Shown: in pieces, positions 46,889 through 58,755 of the stretch
Position numbering within the stretch: the first letter of the stretch is position 1
Layout of the letters: each line of letters opens with the position of its first letter
Source: Parascedosporium putredinis
Lineage: Eukaryota; Ascomycota; Sordariomycetes; Microascales; Microascaceae
Direction of reading: 5' to 3'
DNA length: 64,000 bases
Assembly (NCBI GenBank): GCA_949357655.1
Contig: CASHTG010000014.1
Span: forward strand, 186,001 to 250,000
Made by a program: the position numbers and the translations under genes
Notes under the pieces: generated by a model
What the model was told of the DNA's origin: nothing
Seen by the model: the letters and a program-made list of their open reading frames with translations, nothing else
The model's database searches: none

Positions 46889-48238
46889 TTAGGTCAGGCA
46901 GGACAACGCTAGCTCCGGCCAGTACGCTGAGAGATCATACTCCGTCTTTGTACCCATGTGGTACCCCCTGATGTCGCCCGCGGCCTCCACGGGAAACAGC
47001 CAGAACCCAATCGCGGGTCGCACGGCCTTGGAAAGCTCTTCAGGCCCCTCGATGGGAGGATCTTTTTCTCAAACCGCCGCACTATAAACCACCGGGACCG
47101 CTGGTTGCTGAGCCACCCGGTCTCCTCTTCCTGCAGCGCGCGTTGTGCCGTCGCCACATCCCAGATCATACCATGACTAGCAGCTTCTCGGAAGGCGTAG
47201 AGGGCGCGCTGCCTCGCTGGTTGCGCCGGGTGCGCCTGCCACATGTCCAGCAGCATCGACCACCCCACCCGCCCGGACCGCGGGTCGGGAGCCCTCGTAA
47301 GGACGTACCGGAGCTCGGGACCGACGGGGCGCGGATCCCGCTTCAGGAGTTCAAAGCGGGGGTATGGCCCATGACAGGCAAAGAGTGGTTGAATTTGACG
47401 CCAATCTTTTCATTATCAAATCCTTGGTACGGCATCATTGTCCGGCCAAAGCTGGAGTAGGTGACCCAGATGATTTCGCGGATCCCCGACAGAAAGCTCA
47501 CAAAGGCGGCCTTGACATGAGGATCGGTAATATCGCGCGCGTGGCGGCTGAAGGTCTCTACCCTGCTGGAGCGGAGGCCGACGTTGACGAGCCCGACATG
47601 CCGCGGATCGTGGGCGCGGAGGTCGTGGCTAAAGGCGGCCACATCAGCGACGTCCCCTTGCCCTCGCATAGCACGATGAAGTCGTACTCGGGATTGAAGT
47701 AGAGCATGCCCTTGACTTTATCCTGGTATTCGTCCGCATACCTCTGGAAGGAACACGGCAAATGGACACGGTAGAAGGAGAGAGCTGCTCGTCGCGACTC
47801 CCGGCTCACGCGTAGGAGCTTGCTATGTATTCGGAGGCCGAGGACTATGGCATCGTACCCTTGACCGCTCACCACCTTGCCGAGGTGGTTGGTGGTTGAC
47901 CAAGGACGCGTTACTACGGGCGGCTGCACGGGTTGATCGTCCCGTGACGGACGCCAGTGGCTACGTGGATTGTCCGGCGACAAATGCCGAGGTCCACGCC
48001 CTTGCCGGTGCCGATTGGCTTGCGACAGACGCCTGGGTCTGCGCCGTTCGGTTGGTTGATTGTCTGGTGCCCAGGGGTCGACTTGCACCTCGAGAAGACG
48101 GTGCTCTTTTAGGTACGCCTGCCAGATGGCGATGCGGAGGTCCGGCGGGAGCTTGGGGAATTTGGGGAACGAGACGTCCTCTGCGTAGTAGTAGGACGTA
48201 TTGACGATTCGGAGATGCGGCGGAGGAGCTAGAGGCAT
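46889..48238 (-). CDS. 2EXR-domain protein, three frame breaks
   Basis: Intronless. Residues 20-45 read FPKFPKLPPDLRIAIWQAYL, then EHRLLEV, the opening of the fungal 2EXR domain. Later landmarks are LLRVSRESRRAAL, and near the C-terminus AVRPAIGFWLFPVEAAG. Missing bases: run 47654-47657 (plus-strand C), 47358-47362 (G) and 47063-47067 (T). Corrected length 451 codons ending at TAA 46891-46889. The middle, about residues 60-100, is a basic, Arg/Pro-rich insertion. This family is large and lineage-specific in plant-associated and soil ascomycetes and has no settled function; it is often found in accessory regions. It is convergent with the FAD monooxygenase (277-bp gap). Confidence 0.83.
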
Positions 48239-48955
48239 GCTGGTGCAAGGCGAGGCAAGATCGGAATATTCACGTGTGGCGGGGTGGGACGAACACGGCG
48301 TCGGATCTTTGGAGCGGGGAATGTGGCCCTGTTATATGTGATAAATGCCCTCGAGAGCCGTGCTACTCTCTGACGCAAAAAAAGGTTTCAAGGGAGAAGA
48401 GGATGTTGGCCCCCAACACAAACCCCCGAATATCTCTCCCAACATCGCCCCTCGCAGCAAACCGCGGTAACCCCGAGGTTTTAATTGGGCGCATCTAGTG
48501 CATGATGATCTAGGGCCACAAGTGGCTGTGGCCAGTTTCGGCCCCCTTTTTCAAAGTTGTTTGTTTTTTCACATCCACGACACTGCGCCACCAAGACCTT
48601 GGTACCTACGATAGAAGAACCAGCAGCGAGCACAGCTCAGACCCTATTCGAAAGCGATAGTGACCGATTAATAAGACAGTATAAGACTTGAATCCAAGTA
48701 GACGATGGGTATTGGACATATGAATTCTATTAACGACATAGTGCCCCTGCAGAGTGGCCCGTACCCGGCCACCACGACCGATTGGAAATCCCCTCATTTG
48801 ATCTTGAAAGCTGACAGCGCCTATCCACTATTCGATAACCGAAGAAACGAGACCGAGGAACGCAGGGGAAAAAAGGGAAAAGAAAAGGGGAAAAAAAAAA
48901 GGAAAAAGAGAAACAGAATCGCAAGAAAAGGGGGTTGTATCAGACCACGATCATT
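48239..48955. other. Intergenic with polypurine tract
   Basis: Holds the 2EXR gene's upstream region and the 3' side of the next minus-strand gene. 48849-48920 is almost purely purine (runs of G and A, including ten consecutive A). No gene seen. Confidence 0.5.
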
Positions 48956-50491
48956 TCAGGGCTCCATGTAGACCGCACAGTTTGGGAAAACCGTAATAGT
49001 GCCATCCTGTCCAAAAGGATGATACTCGCGACGAGCTACTCCGCAGCCCACCAGCCGCTGCAAAGCAGCCCAAATGGACGCGTACATTACCTCCAGGGGC
49101 TCTACATAGTTCATGAGCTCGGGATACTCTAGAACTTCAGGCGACGTGGGCCTGGTGTCCACCGTGTACAGCCACCCGCGTAAATCCGTCATTCCGTCGG
49201 CCTCAACCGCATTGATCAACCCGTTGAAGGCCTTCCGGACCTTTAAGAAACCATCTTCTTCGCCCCCTAGGCTCATGTGCATCAAGTAGCCTCTGTAATT
49301 GTTGGAGTTTCTGGGCTTTCCCACGAGGACAACGCCCGGGCACGTGCCAAAGCTTTGCGACCATACGGCCTCTTGGCCGATCTGGGTGTACTTCATCCCC
49401 TTCGGGGCGACCTCGCCGTCGCGGGCTAGGATGATTACGCGCGGCTCCAGCTCGCCATTCCCGGCACCCCTCTTGGCAGGCTGCCCAGGCCGGGTCCATG
49501 CCGAGTTGCAGAACTGGGCGATCAGCTCGACGGCCTGCCCAGATGGTGGCTGGAGGAGGTCGAGTATGCCGAGATCGATGGCGCGTCTAGTGCTCCCGCG
49601 GTTATTCGCCCCGTTGGTGCTCCTCGCCGCGCAGGCATCCTCTGTGGTGGAAGACGCGCTAGTGCTGGTGCTGGCGCCGGTGGCCGACGTCTTGTCGGCC
49701 TCGGAAGGGTTGGACGTGGGGCTGGGAGCGTCGACCGTACTTGGTTTGTCGTTGGGCCCCTTCTCCTTGGGGGCGGGTCCGGCTTCGGATCCGGCTTCTT
49801 GCAGGCGGCCTTGTTTTTGCGCAGACACCCGACGCTGGTAGCTGTCGAGTCCGGCGCGTCCTTGAGAACGCCAAACACCATGCCTAGGAGGTCAAAATTC
49901 CAGTCCGGCAGGTTGCACGTCTTGCCCACCCAGCCTCCAAAGAAGTCGGCCGCCTCGCCGCCGTTCTCAAGAAAGGTCTTGGCGGCTTGCACGGCCAGCC
50001 TGACCCCGTCGCTCGCAATCTTGGCCTCAAACCCCCGGGGATCGCGAGGATCCCCGTCTGGATGATGGTATCAAAGGCTGACAGGCAGACGGCGCAAAAG
50101 ACCTCGTCCATCTGCTGGAGGGCTTCGATGACGATATCTGAAATGACCTCGGCCACCTCCCCGATGCCGTCGCAGATGCATACGCCCGGTGTAAAATCAT
50201 TCCCGTCGTCGTCTTGCCAGTCAATGCTTTGGTCCAAGTCCTCCTTTCTCTCTACAGGTCCATCTTTTTCTCCACATCTTTGCAATACTTGACGCAAGGT
50301 CGCGCGCTCCTTTCCGGGTCGAGAAGCTCAAAGTACGAAAAGCACGATCCGGTTGTCTCCCATGCTGCTATGGTTTGGTAATCAGGCTGTCGATCACGAC
50401 GCACAATCGATCCGGCGTCAACAGGGATGGTGTAAGCAAGGGTAGAGGTGGCGCTCAGCGCCAAAAGAGAGAACTCCGTGAAAAGTTTCAT
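48956..50491 (-). CDS. Secreted two-domain protein with Cys/His core, three frame breaks
   Basis: Intronless. MKLFTEFSLLALSATSTLAY is a signal peptide (an upstream Met at 50497 is possible). The first half is a Cys-containing domain (SCFSYFELL, FTPGVCICDGIGEVAEVI, CNLPDWNF); then a Pro/Lys linker and a Ser/Thr-rich stretch. The second half, about 200 aa, contains SQSFGTCPGVVLVG and GYLMHMSL: a Cys and a downstream His spaced as in the CheD/CNF-like papain-type deamidase fold, and parallel to GLYGCTSIIVVS...H in the secreted protein at 38835-41131. Missing bases: runs 50265-50269, 50032-50036 and 49769-49773; corrected length 513 codons. This reading as an enzyme is inference; no direct hit can be claimed. 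Confidence 0.75.
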
Positions 50492-51500
50492 TGTCAATCA
50501 AGATAGGAGTGCTGGCTCTCAAGGCAGGAGACGTCGAGCTAGTATCTGCCAGGCGTAGTATCCGAAAGTTCAGTGAGACGACGAGATGATCGGGTACGGT
50601 CGCCCTTTTCTACTTCTAAATAGCGATAGTATCTTGATTTCACCTATAATACAGCGTCTTCTTGAACCATCATACTTCTGTCCCTAACATCATCCTACCT
50701 CATATGAATCTAGACTCTCTGGGGCCTCCTCGCTGAACGGCCCCTAGCGATGGTGATACCCTCCCACGGACCTAAAAAAAAAAAAAAAGAAAAAGCTTAC
50801 CAACAGACATTGTCATGCCCGGATGCTAAAAATCAATCCTTCTCATGTTGGGGCTATACGATATCATGTGTTGGTGTTTCAGTATTTTCGAGGCGGCGGA
50901 GGGGGCGACCGGAGCTACGAGGAACCGGTGGTCGAGATGTTTAAAAACGGATCTCGGGGGCGCGGCGAATGCGGAGGGGTGGCTATGCCTCCCTTCCTGT
51001 AGAGATGTTGTTGGTGTATATGCATGTTGGTTGGGAAATTCTAGGGAGGGGCCGAGGTGTCAAAAATAATATAGTCAACGTGCGTTCACTGCGGCATGTC
51101 TCGCCTGGATTTTAACCGCATTCCCGGAGTTGGGCACTTCCCTTGGCCATGCCCTCACGGCGCACCCAACGTGTATTCAAGGTAGGAATGAGACATGAAT
51201 TAGGCGTAGAAGCCACACACACATCTACCACCGATGATGGTTTGGGTGTAAGTGATTACAGCAGCCTTGATAGCATATAGTAGAACAAGGTATGACTCGA
51301 AATAGACATCGGGATCAGTACGCACTGCCGCAGACTCACTTTCGGTGGCCGGCTCTCGCCAAGGGAGGAGAGCGGCCCCACTCGGCGTATGCCAATATTA
51401 AGAATGACCCATCACGAGACATCAGGGCAAGGCAACTAGCCAAGGTAAAGGCCATTACGACTAAAACGGTACTGACTTTCCAAGGGATCATGGTCCTCGT
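50492..51500. promoter_or_regulatory. Upstream region of the secreted two-domain protein
   Basis: Also the 3' side of the next gene. An A14 run at about 50775-50788. No gene seen. Confidence 0.45.
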
Positions 51501-53457
51501 CTACGTAACGTAGTAGGTGTAACCACCTTCGGTGCTTTTCCCTACCGCTATCCGAGAGCTCGCTTCGCCCCCAAACTCCCTATACATATCCTCGAGCTTC
51601 TCTACGGGGCGGAGCGCGCGCTCTGACTCGAATAGCAACGCTGTCATGCTGGCAATGCTTAACCGCTCCACGGCCTCCTTGGTCTCGTGGTCTCTCCCCG
51701 CAACAATGGCTACAGCCGCCAGAACCAACCCTACCGCTACGTACAAGAAGTTGGCAACCACCAAGGAAAGCAAAGGCGCCAGTGGTACTCTAGCTACGAG
51801 CAAGGGGGTGCGTTCACGAGCGGAAAAGGCAGGGACGGTGCGTAGACCGGTAACAGCCATTGCTATCGCTGTGCTGTCGTACTCAATAGCCCATTTGGCG
51901 AGCATTTCATCCATGGAACCGCTTGCGCCGGCAGCGGAGAAGGCGTGTTGGAGCCGCAAGTCTGCGCCGGCGGTCAATCGGATCGGCCCAGATAGAGCGT
52001 TGAACGCCGACCGATTCGTCGGTTTCGCATCAAAGTAGACGACGGAGTCATTCTTCGTTTCATAAACCACGTCAAACATGGTGGTGCGGCACTGAAAGAC
52101 CATGCCGTAGTCCGCTCGGCCCGTCTGCATCACGGCCGAGCTCTCCACCGCGTTTTCCGGCAGCGGCCAATCGCCGGGAAGATACACGGCTGCAATGTAC
52201 TGGACCGGGTTCGGAACCCCTTCGTAATAGATGGAACGGTCGTTCGTGTCGTAGTAGCCCACTTGCCACCAATCTTCGGCGAGGTTGCCGCCGAAAAAGC
52301 CAAAGTCGTCGACGCCGCTACAGTTAAATGGCCACATAGAGTTGGTGGAAGCCACGAGGCCGCATTCCTTCGTCAACGTCCTACACTCATCGGTGCTCAT
52401 TGCGTAGGTATACGCTGTATAGTCCTGTACCACGTTTATCGGCGTGTCGGCTGGAGCGAGGTAAGCGTAATACCGCCCGTCCTGACGATGCCGCTTTGCT
52501 ATGACATGGTCAGATGCGTTATTCAACACAAGGCCAGGGCTGGGGCTCCCTTCATATGACATCAGATAGGCCTTCGCCGCAGCGCTGTTGATGGTGCAAA
52601 CACCCGCCTCGCCTGTATTAGTACTATCAAGGCACTCGTCTACAAGGGCTAGGCTTAGGTTTGCCCCAGGGCTAGACGCGTATCGGATAATGTTTTCCGA
52701 GGTAGTGGCGATATGCAGCCAGGTGTCGGTGGCGAAGATGAAGAGACTAATCGGGTTAAGAATTAGAGAAAGTGCTGTGTAAGGGGTATGGGAAATTATC
52801 TCCCGCGTTCGAAGGTAGATGCACGGGTCCAACCACACCAGGTATCAGGCACCGTAGAAATAGCAAAGATGGAATTCTACCAACTCGATCTTACCTGAGG
52901 CTGGTATTGATACAAAACGCAACGGACATGATGAGTAATGGTGGTGGAAACCTGGCGCGAACTCGCTTATACGATGTGAGGTAGACGCACGTGTCCACGA
53001 TGACACGGAAAAACGCCCCAGATCGGTACTGGAGCATCATCGCGAATTGGTAAGGGGTTGGCAGAGCCTCCGCACGACTCTCTCGGTATCCTCGAACCAT
53101 GTGAGCCGCCGCGGGATAGCTCGCTAGGAGGATCATGAATCCCGCAAGCAGAGGCGATACGGTGCTTGACCATGACGCGATGGTCGTGAAAAGCGTCGCG
53201 CTGATATCGAGATACACGGCGCCTCGTGAAAGTGTCTCAGCAGAGCTTTCCGGAATCCGATATAGGAAGACGATACTGAGAAGCGTTATGTTGCAAATGA
53301 GGAGTGGCAGCGTAAGCATGAGGGTTCCCGTGACGATGTCGAACATTTGGCCTTGTATCCGCGTGGGCGGTGATGCGGGCAGAGGAGTATCCCCGGCTGC
53401 TGCTACAGGCTTTCTCCGGATTTTTCTCTCGGAAGTTTCATCATGTTTACCCTCCAT
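51501..53457 (-). CDS. Multi-pass membrane protein with large extracytoplasmic domain, unknown function
   Basis: Exons 53457-52895 and 52746-51501; the 148-bp intron uses GTAAGA and ATTAG and joins FCINTSL to SLFIFATDTWLH. Total 603 codons with no frame repair. Hydrophobic segments: residues about 38-66, 85-125, 165-200, and a last one near 500-525 (APLLSLVVANFLYVAVGLVL). Between the third and last lies a roughly 300-aa region with many Cys and NxS/T sites (NAS, NCS, NDS, NRS), so probably outside the cell. Fungal genomes carry many proteins of this layout with the ADTWLH motif; no function is known to me. It is divergent to the surface protein gene at 53941. Confidence 0.8.
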
Positions 53458-53940
53458 CGCTTAAGAAGAGTAACTTGAACTACCATTCCGATTGTTCAGA
53501 GTGTCCGGATTCCATACATAGGTACGGATGTGTGACTGTGCTCCGTCAGTATGGCAGGCAAGTTGAGCCTGTCATCTTGATTTGGGCCGTGGAGCGTAGA
53601 TAAATAAAGGAGGCGATACGTGAGTTCGCCTTGGAGCACCAAGTGCTGCCCAGCAAGAGAGGGGAGCGCACCGACCGATGCATGCGCACGAATGTGTGCC
53701 AAGCCAATACATTCAGCCCTCGCGAATGTCGAAGACATATGATTAGTTGCCAAGACGAGGGCAATGATGCCAAGGTATGCGCTACGCCTTATAAAGTCCA
53801 GCTCGATTATACCTGCCTATTATCTTGCAAAGTCCCCGAGCGGTATAACCCCGCCCCCTCTCCCATTTATTCTGATTCTTTCTGCTACGCCGCCGTTATT
53901 CCCCGAGTGCCTCATCCTCGAGCGATCCACTTACATCTCC
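53458..53940. promoter_or_regulatory. Divergent promoter region of two membrane protein genes
   Basis: 483 bp between starts at 53457 (minus) and 53941 (plus). CT-rich just before 53941. No clear TATA. Confidence 0.45.
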
Positions 53941-54903
53941 ATGTCCAGCGCTAGAGTATACAAATCCATTACCACCACCGTCGTTATACAATGGGACAGT
54001 GGCCAAACCCGCTCTACCGAGGCCGTCATCCGCCCACTCACCACGGTATGGTCTGCCGCGCCTGGTTGTCCGACAACACTCGATAGTTTGGCCACTGGAC
54101 TTTGCGTCCCGCCCCAATGGGATGAGGTCTGGTTTCGCGGCGCATACTACTCCCCTGGGATTTGCCCCAGTGGATATACGGCGGGATGCTACGCATTCGA
54201 CCCAGAATTCGCGGGCGTAAAACAAACAAGACAGGTACCGGAGTTAACACCAAAGGCGGATGAGACGGCCGTTATTTGTGTGCCACTGTGAGTAGACTCT
54301 GGAGCTTCGACACGTCATGTCGATAAGTCCCTTTTGGCGGGGCTTTATTGGTATAGGCGATGATCTGTGGTTTTTGTGTCCAAGCGGCCTGGTGAGAGGG
54401 CTTCAAAGCTGAGCCAAATTCACTACAATGCGCGGTTGAGCTAACTACAACACCATAGAGGATTCGAGTGTTATTCGAGCTGGACATTGTTCGCCGTTTC
54501 CTACTCGGACGGCTACCCTTATTCTCGTATACCCGCCATCGACGTGCGATGGAAGGAATCCGATATCCCCTTCCTCGAGACATCGCCTCAGACGCCTCGA
54601 GCCGTTCAACTTCCAACATCCACACACGTCTCTGAACCAACGTGGGAAGCCCCAGAAACGCCCACTTTAGGCCCTAACGGTGGCTTTGATACGTCACCTC
54701 GAGCTGTGTCTGGCTTGAGTTCGGGACAAAAGGCGGGGATAGCGGTTGGTGCCGTGCTTGGGGTCGCCTGCATTGCTAGCCTCCTCGGCTGGGCCATTTG
54801 GCGAAGACGCCGCGCACCGCCCCTGCCTGCCCAGCCAGTAGTTGGACAGCCCACGATCGAGTTCAAACCTGTAGCTGTGAGGTTCGGGAGTAGCGGACCA
54901 TAG
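53941..54903 (+). CDS. Single-pass surface protein with Cys-rich ectodomain
   Basis: Exons 53941-54287 and 54459-54903; 171-bp intron (GTGAGT, branch GCTAAC, CATAG) joins CVPL to GFECYSSW. 264 codons, no frame repair. The ectodomain has Cys pairs around GCPTTLDSLATGLCVPPQW, then YSPGICPSGYTAGC, a pattern common in fungal surface proteins of this layout. A Pro/Thr-rich stalk follows, then the membrane span AGIAVGAVLGVACIASLLGW followed by WRRRR, and a short cytosolic tail. No N-terminal signal peptide is obvious from the chosen start; in-frame Mets upstream (from 53764) give a more hydrophobic N-terminus, so the true start may lie there. Role unknown; wall sensing is a guess. Confidence 0.78.
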
Positions 54904-56065
54904 GCTAGTCAGTCCTACCATATCGGCTGGGGAAAAGATCTATGAATGTTAATTGTTCTGCGTTGAAGCCCGACATAGACCGGTACCTAGTTGCATCGTG
55001 GCCGCGTAACTAAAGGATGTTCGAAGTGAATGTTCTTATGAGTTTCAATTGTTATTGGCGCCCAGGAGTACATTGCGGGAATACCTGGCATCTTAGGACT
55101 ATGGGAGGTGTAAGCCATCAGACGAAGAAATAGGCGCGTCATTCCTGTAACCACTGTAAAACAACGTATAGTCTCGCTTCTATCGGGTATGCGCATTTCA
55201 TCACGCTCGAGGCAACCAATTCACGTCACTCCAAAACCTTTCTCACACGCTTGGCCACTTGCCCTACTTCACCTCCATGAGCCAGTCCCGAAATGAAATG
55301 CTGGTGCCCTCGATATACATAATGCCATTCCTCAGACCATTTCACTCTCGCTCTGGCATCTGGACATGCGCATGCCAAGGTCCGACTCCTCGCCATGGCA
55401 AACCCGAACTTCTGACACGATGGCATAGATGACCGATGCTTCGCGAATATCGGGTTTTTCTTTTTCGAAAGGGGCAACTTTACACATCGGCGAGCGCTTC
55501 AAGCAATTCTTAAACCTCAAGGTTCCCTATGTATGGTTCGCATCGCGTCCCTAAGCTATCGTCTAATAAGCGTCGACAAGGCCCACAACCAACCCACCCT
55601 TGCTGACTTCGCGTTCCCCGCCTTTTCTATCCATTGCGGGGCCTCCGGAGCCGGCCGTGCCCTACGGCGTCGACGGTCTAGGCTCCACCCATCCGTTGGG
55701 TTATTATCACAGGAAGCGGGATCCGAGACCATTTACCATCACTTCGTGCACTCACGTTTGCAACATTATAATATGTTGCCCAGCAAAGTTCAGTGCGAGT
55801 ATCTCTCTTAGGACCAAGGCGGCTATAACTAAGTTTTCCTATCTTACCACGCTCTATCTAATGTCGGCGACTGACGGGTTGTGATCCGGTGGAGTTGGCG
55901 GCTCTAAACTAGAACGGAGGCTCTGGCTAAGCTCTGGGGTTCGCTCAGCAAATGATAAACGTTATTAAGATCCCGCACTTGACGTCATATCAGCTCCCAA
56001 CAGGTTCGATGCATGGCGTTAATGTTCTAGCGACCGCAAGTCTATCGTTATCTCTCTCGAGCCAG
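54904..56065. other. Convergent intergenic region, no gene seen
   Basis: Between the 3' ends of the surface protein and GH55 genes. Short open frames only. Confidence 0.5.
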
Positions 56066-58672
56066 CTACCGACTGTACTTAAGATATGCCGCTATAACTC
56101 CCGTGTTGAACCCATCAAATGGTTGGCCAACGTTATCAGCCCGGCTTGCAGATGGACTTGTGTTGCTAGCGTTCCCCTCGATGATCATATTGGCGTTGTT
56201 AATGACGCTAAAGCCATATATAAACATTTTCGAGTTATCATGGTATAGCGCTGTATTGTCTTGGCAGTCGGTGCTACACATCGTACGCTGAGGTCCAGAA
56301 ACGAAGTTCCAAAAGCTTGAGCTATAAATATTCAGATTCGTAGAGTTTCGAATAATTTGGTAAAGACCCATACGACACTAGTTCTCGACGTTAGTCTCCT
56401 GTTGTCGGACTCAGGGCACATAATGCAAGTAAGCTATACCTGGGCGTCTGCTGGATCACACCAGCTAAAATCCGGGTCGCTCTCGAGAAGCGAGTCTGAC
56501 CAAGGCTTCGGAGCTAGTAGCGTGTTTCCGTTGCCTTGCCAGTAGGCAGACTCGCCTTCCTGGAGCCCAATAAACACGTTTGCGGCGTTGTTAATGTTTA
56601 CTTGGTAAAGAACGTGGTGCTCTTTACACAGGGTCTCTCATTAGTTAATTTTCGACAGCACAAATTTATCAAGGAGCAACTCACCGACCCCGGCACCGAG
56701 TATCCAGGTCCCACCTCTCGATTCAATGAGATATCCAGCTCCTGTGCCAGGATATACCGTGTTGCTGCCGTCTAGGTCGTGGTCGGCGGTCCACGACCAA
56801 GAGTTTTCTAAATATAGTGACGCCCCTGATGTGGTATGCAGCGAAAGTCTTGCCGCTAAACAATTAGCAGGATTCGAGCACTCTGTCTTTGTCTTTGTTC
56901 CAAAAGCGCCTCCGATGCGAAAGTGAGTATTGAAGACGCCGACATCTCCTGGAGCTGACCCAGCCATGTTGACCTGGAGCAGTACCGCACCAGGAAGGGT
57001 TTCTGCAACGGTAAAGATGAAGTCGGATAACTGAGCAACCCCGACATCACCCTCCTGCCCGACCTTGACCATCGGTGTGGGGTTTTTGCATCCGAGAATT
57101 TTGAGCCCGTAGCGCTAATTTGGGTCCAGGCTTCGCCCACAAGGCGGCTGTTAGGTGGGATAAGAATGGTGTCGCTAACGAGATAGATTCCATGTGGAAA
57201 GAATACCACCTTGCCCTCTTCTGACGCGAGGTTGATAATTGCCTGGATGCCCACAGTATCATCCCCGACACCGTCACCTCGAACAGGGTAGTCCGGGACG
57301 CTCTTAATATTGATCACTTGGGCTACGTCATATTCGGCGTATGTCGGCGGCACAACGGTATGATAGGAGCCTATGTCGTTGACTAAAGCCTCGGGCCGGG
57401 ATGTCTCAATTAATCCACCCTTGGACATCTGCGGACTTGTTGAGTCGGCCTCGTAGACGCTTCCGCGAATCCAAGAGAACCCTGGATCCACAGAACCTTG
57501 TAATGCAACTGAGCCGGCGATGCTAACAGTCTACCAAGTCTTTTAGCACATTATCCAAAGGTCGTTCCATATGACTTACCCTCTGATTCGAGGCGTCTAG
57601 TTAGGGGCAAGGGCCGGATGGGACGTACCGAAGCGACCGAGTCATCGACCACGACGTTCTCAACCACAACAGCGCCCCAGGCAGAGTCTGACGCAGAAAC
57701 ACTCAGCATAACCGACGTGTTAGTAGCCTTTGAATCAATGAGGTTGATTAATCCGTGAGCGCCGCCACTGGAATCTAAACCTGTCGTGCATCCCTCGAAC
57801 TGGAGGCCCTGTGCGGTCACCTGCACTGAGCGACTGATTTTTACGCCAGTTAAGACATCTATCCTCATAGTAATTTTCGATTAGTTGAAGAGATCTCGAT
57901 TAGACTCAGCACAAGATAACTTACCCTTAAAGAAAATGTTCTTTAGGTGGTACTGAGTCGCAGCAATGGTAATTCCCACTGAACCACCGGTAAACTCTAG
58001 ATCGTTCATCACCAAGCCTGAATTCAACCCTTGCATCCAGACACCACCGTGACCTGAGGCGCCAAGAGGCATCCGGAAGGCGACGTTAGAGAGCAGGTTG
58101 TTTTGACTCACACTCCACTCTAAAAGGCCCAATGTCGTCTCGCCGGGTACGTCGGTGCTATCAAGGACTAAACTTTTGACCCCGTGAAAGAATCCCACCA
58201 GTCCCGAGTATCGCTGATCGTGTCCATATAATAGAAAAGTTCCACTGAAAGTCTTAGACGCCTTGAGAACGGCTCGGTTGAGGGGGTTACCCATAAGAAC
58301 AGTTCCAACAGCGCTGCGTATTGTCGAAGTCACGAGGTATATACCCGCGGGAAAATACACCACTGCTGGTTGACCAGTGCTCCCAAACGTCCCCGAGATG
58401 CGATCACCACTAGCTGTTCCTTCTGAGATTGCGCGCTGAATCGCAGCGGTGTCATCGGTAATGCCGTCGCCCTTGGCCCCGTACTCCTTCACATTGCGGA
58501 AAACTGACCATTCTCCAACGGGGCTTACTCCGTTATGCAAAACCTCCTCGTACCAAAATTTCTTGTTTTCTTGACGAGGGCCAAGGGTACTCTTGGACTG
58601 CCGCACATGTACCTGGGCAAATGTGGCCCAGGCAATGGTTGTGATGACGAGGATGGCTGAGGCGAGTTTCAT
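56066..58672 (-). CDS. Secreted GH55 beta-1,3-glucanase, six exons
   Basis: Hydrolyses beta-1,3-glucan (fungal wall, callose, laminarin). Exons: 58672-57925, 57858-57625, 57596-57580, 57530-56685, 56621-56440, 56377-56066. MKLASAILVITTIAWATFAQ is a signal peptide. Two pectate-lyase-like beta-helix halves each open with a family motif: VKEYGAKGDGITDDTAAIQ (near residue 65) and VRGDGVGDDTVGIQ (near 400). AKNPTPMVKVGQEGDVGV and EHHVLYQVNINNAANVF are GH55 landmarks. One base is missing in the T-run 57083-57087 (plus strand). Corrected length 780 codons, normal for the family. Exon 3 is only 17 nt; the exon 2 donor used (GTCCCA) is weak, and GTACGT four bases earlier would fit only with a further missing base. 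TATA box at 58748-58755. Confidence 0.9.
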
Positions 58673-58747
58673 AGCGAGTAGGAGGAGATAAACAGCCGAT
58701 TTGGACAGTCAGTGAAACAAGTGGCTGTTGTCAATGGGGTGCGGACA

Positions 58748-58755
58748 TTTTTATA
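58748..58755 (-). promoter_or_regulatory. TATA box of the GH55 gene
   Basis: TATAAAAA on the minus strand, about 76 bp before the start codon. Confidence 0.6.

Noticed and set aside
48849..48920. Polypurine tract as a second retroelement signal
   Set aside because: No LTR or repeat adjoins it; treated as simple low-complexity sequence.
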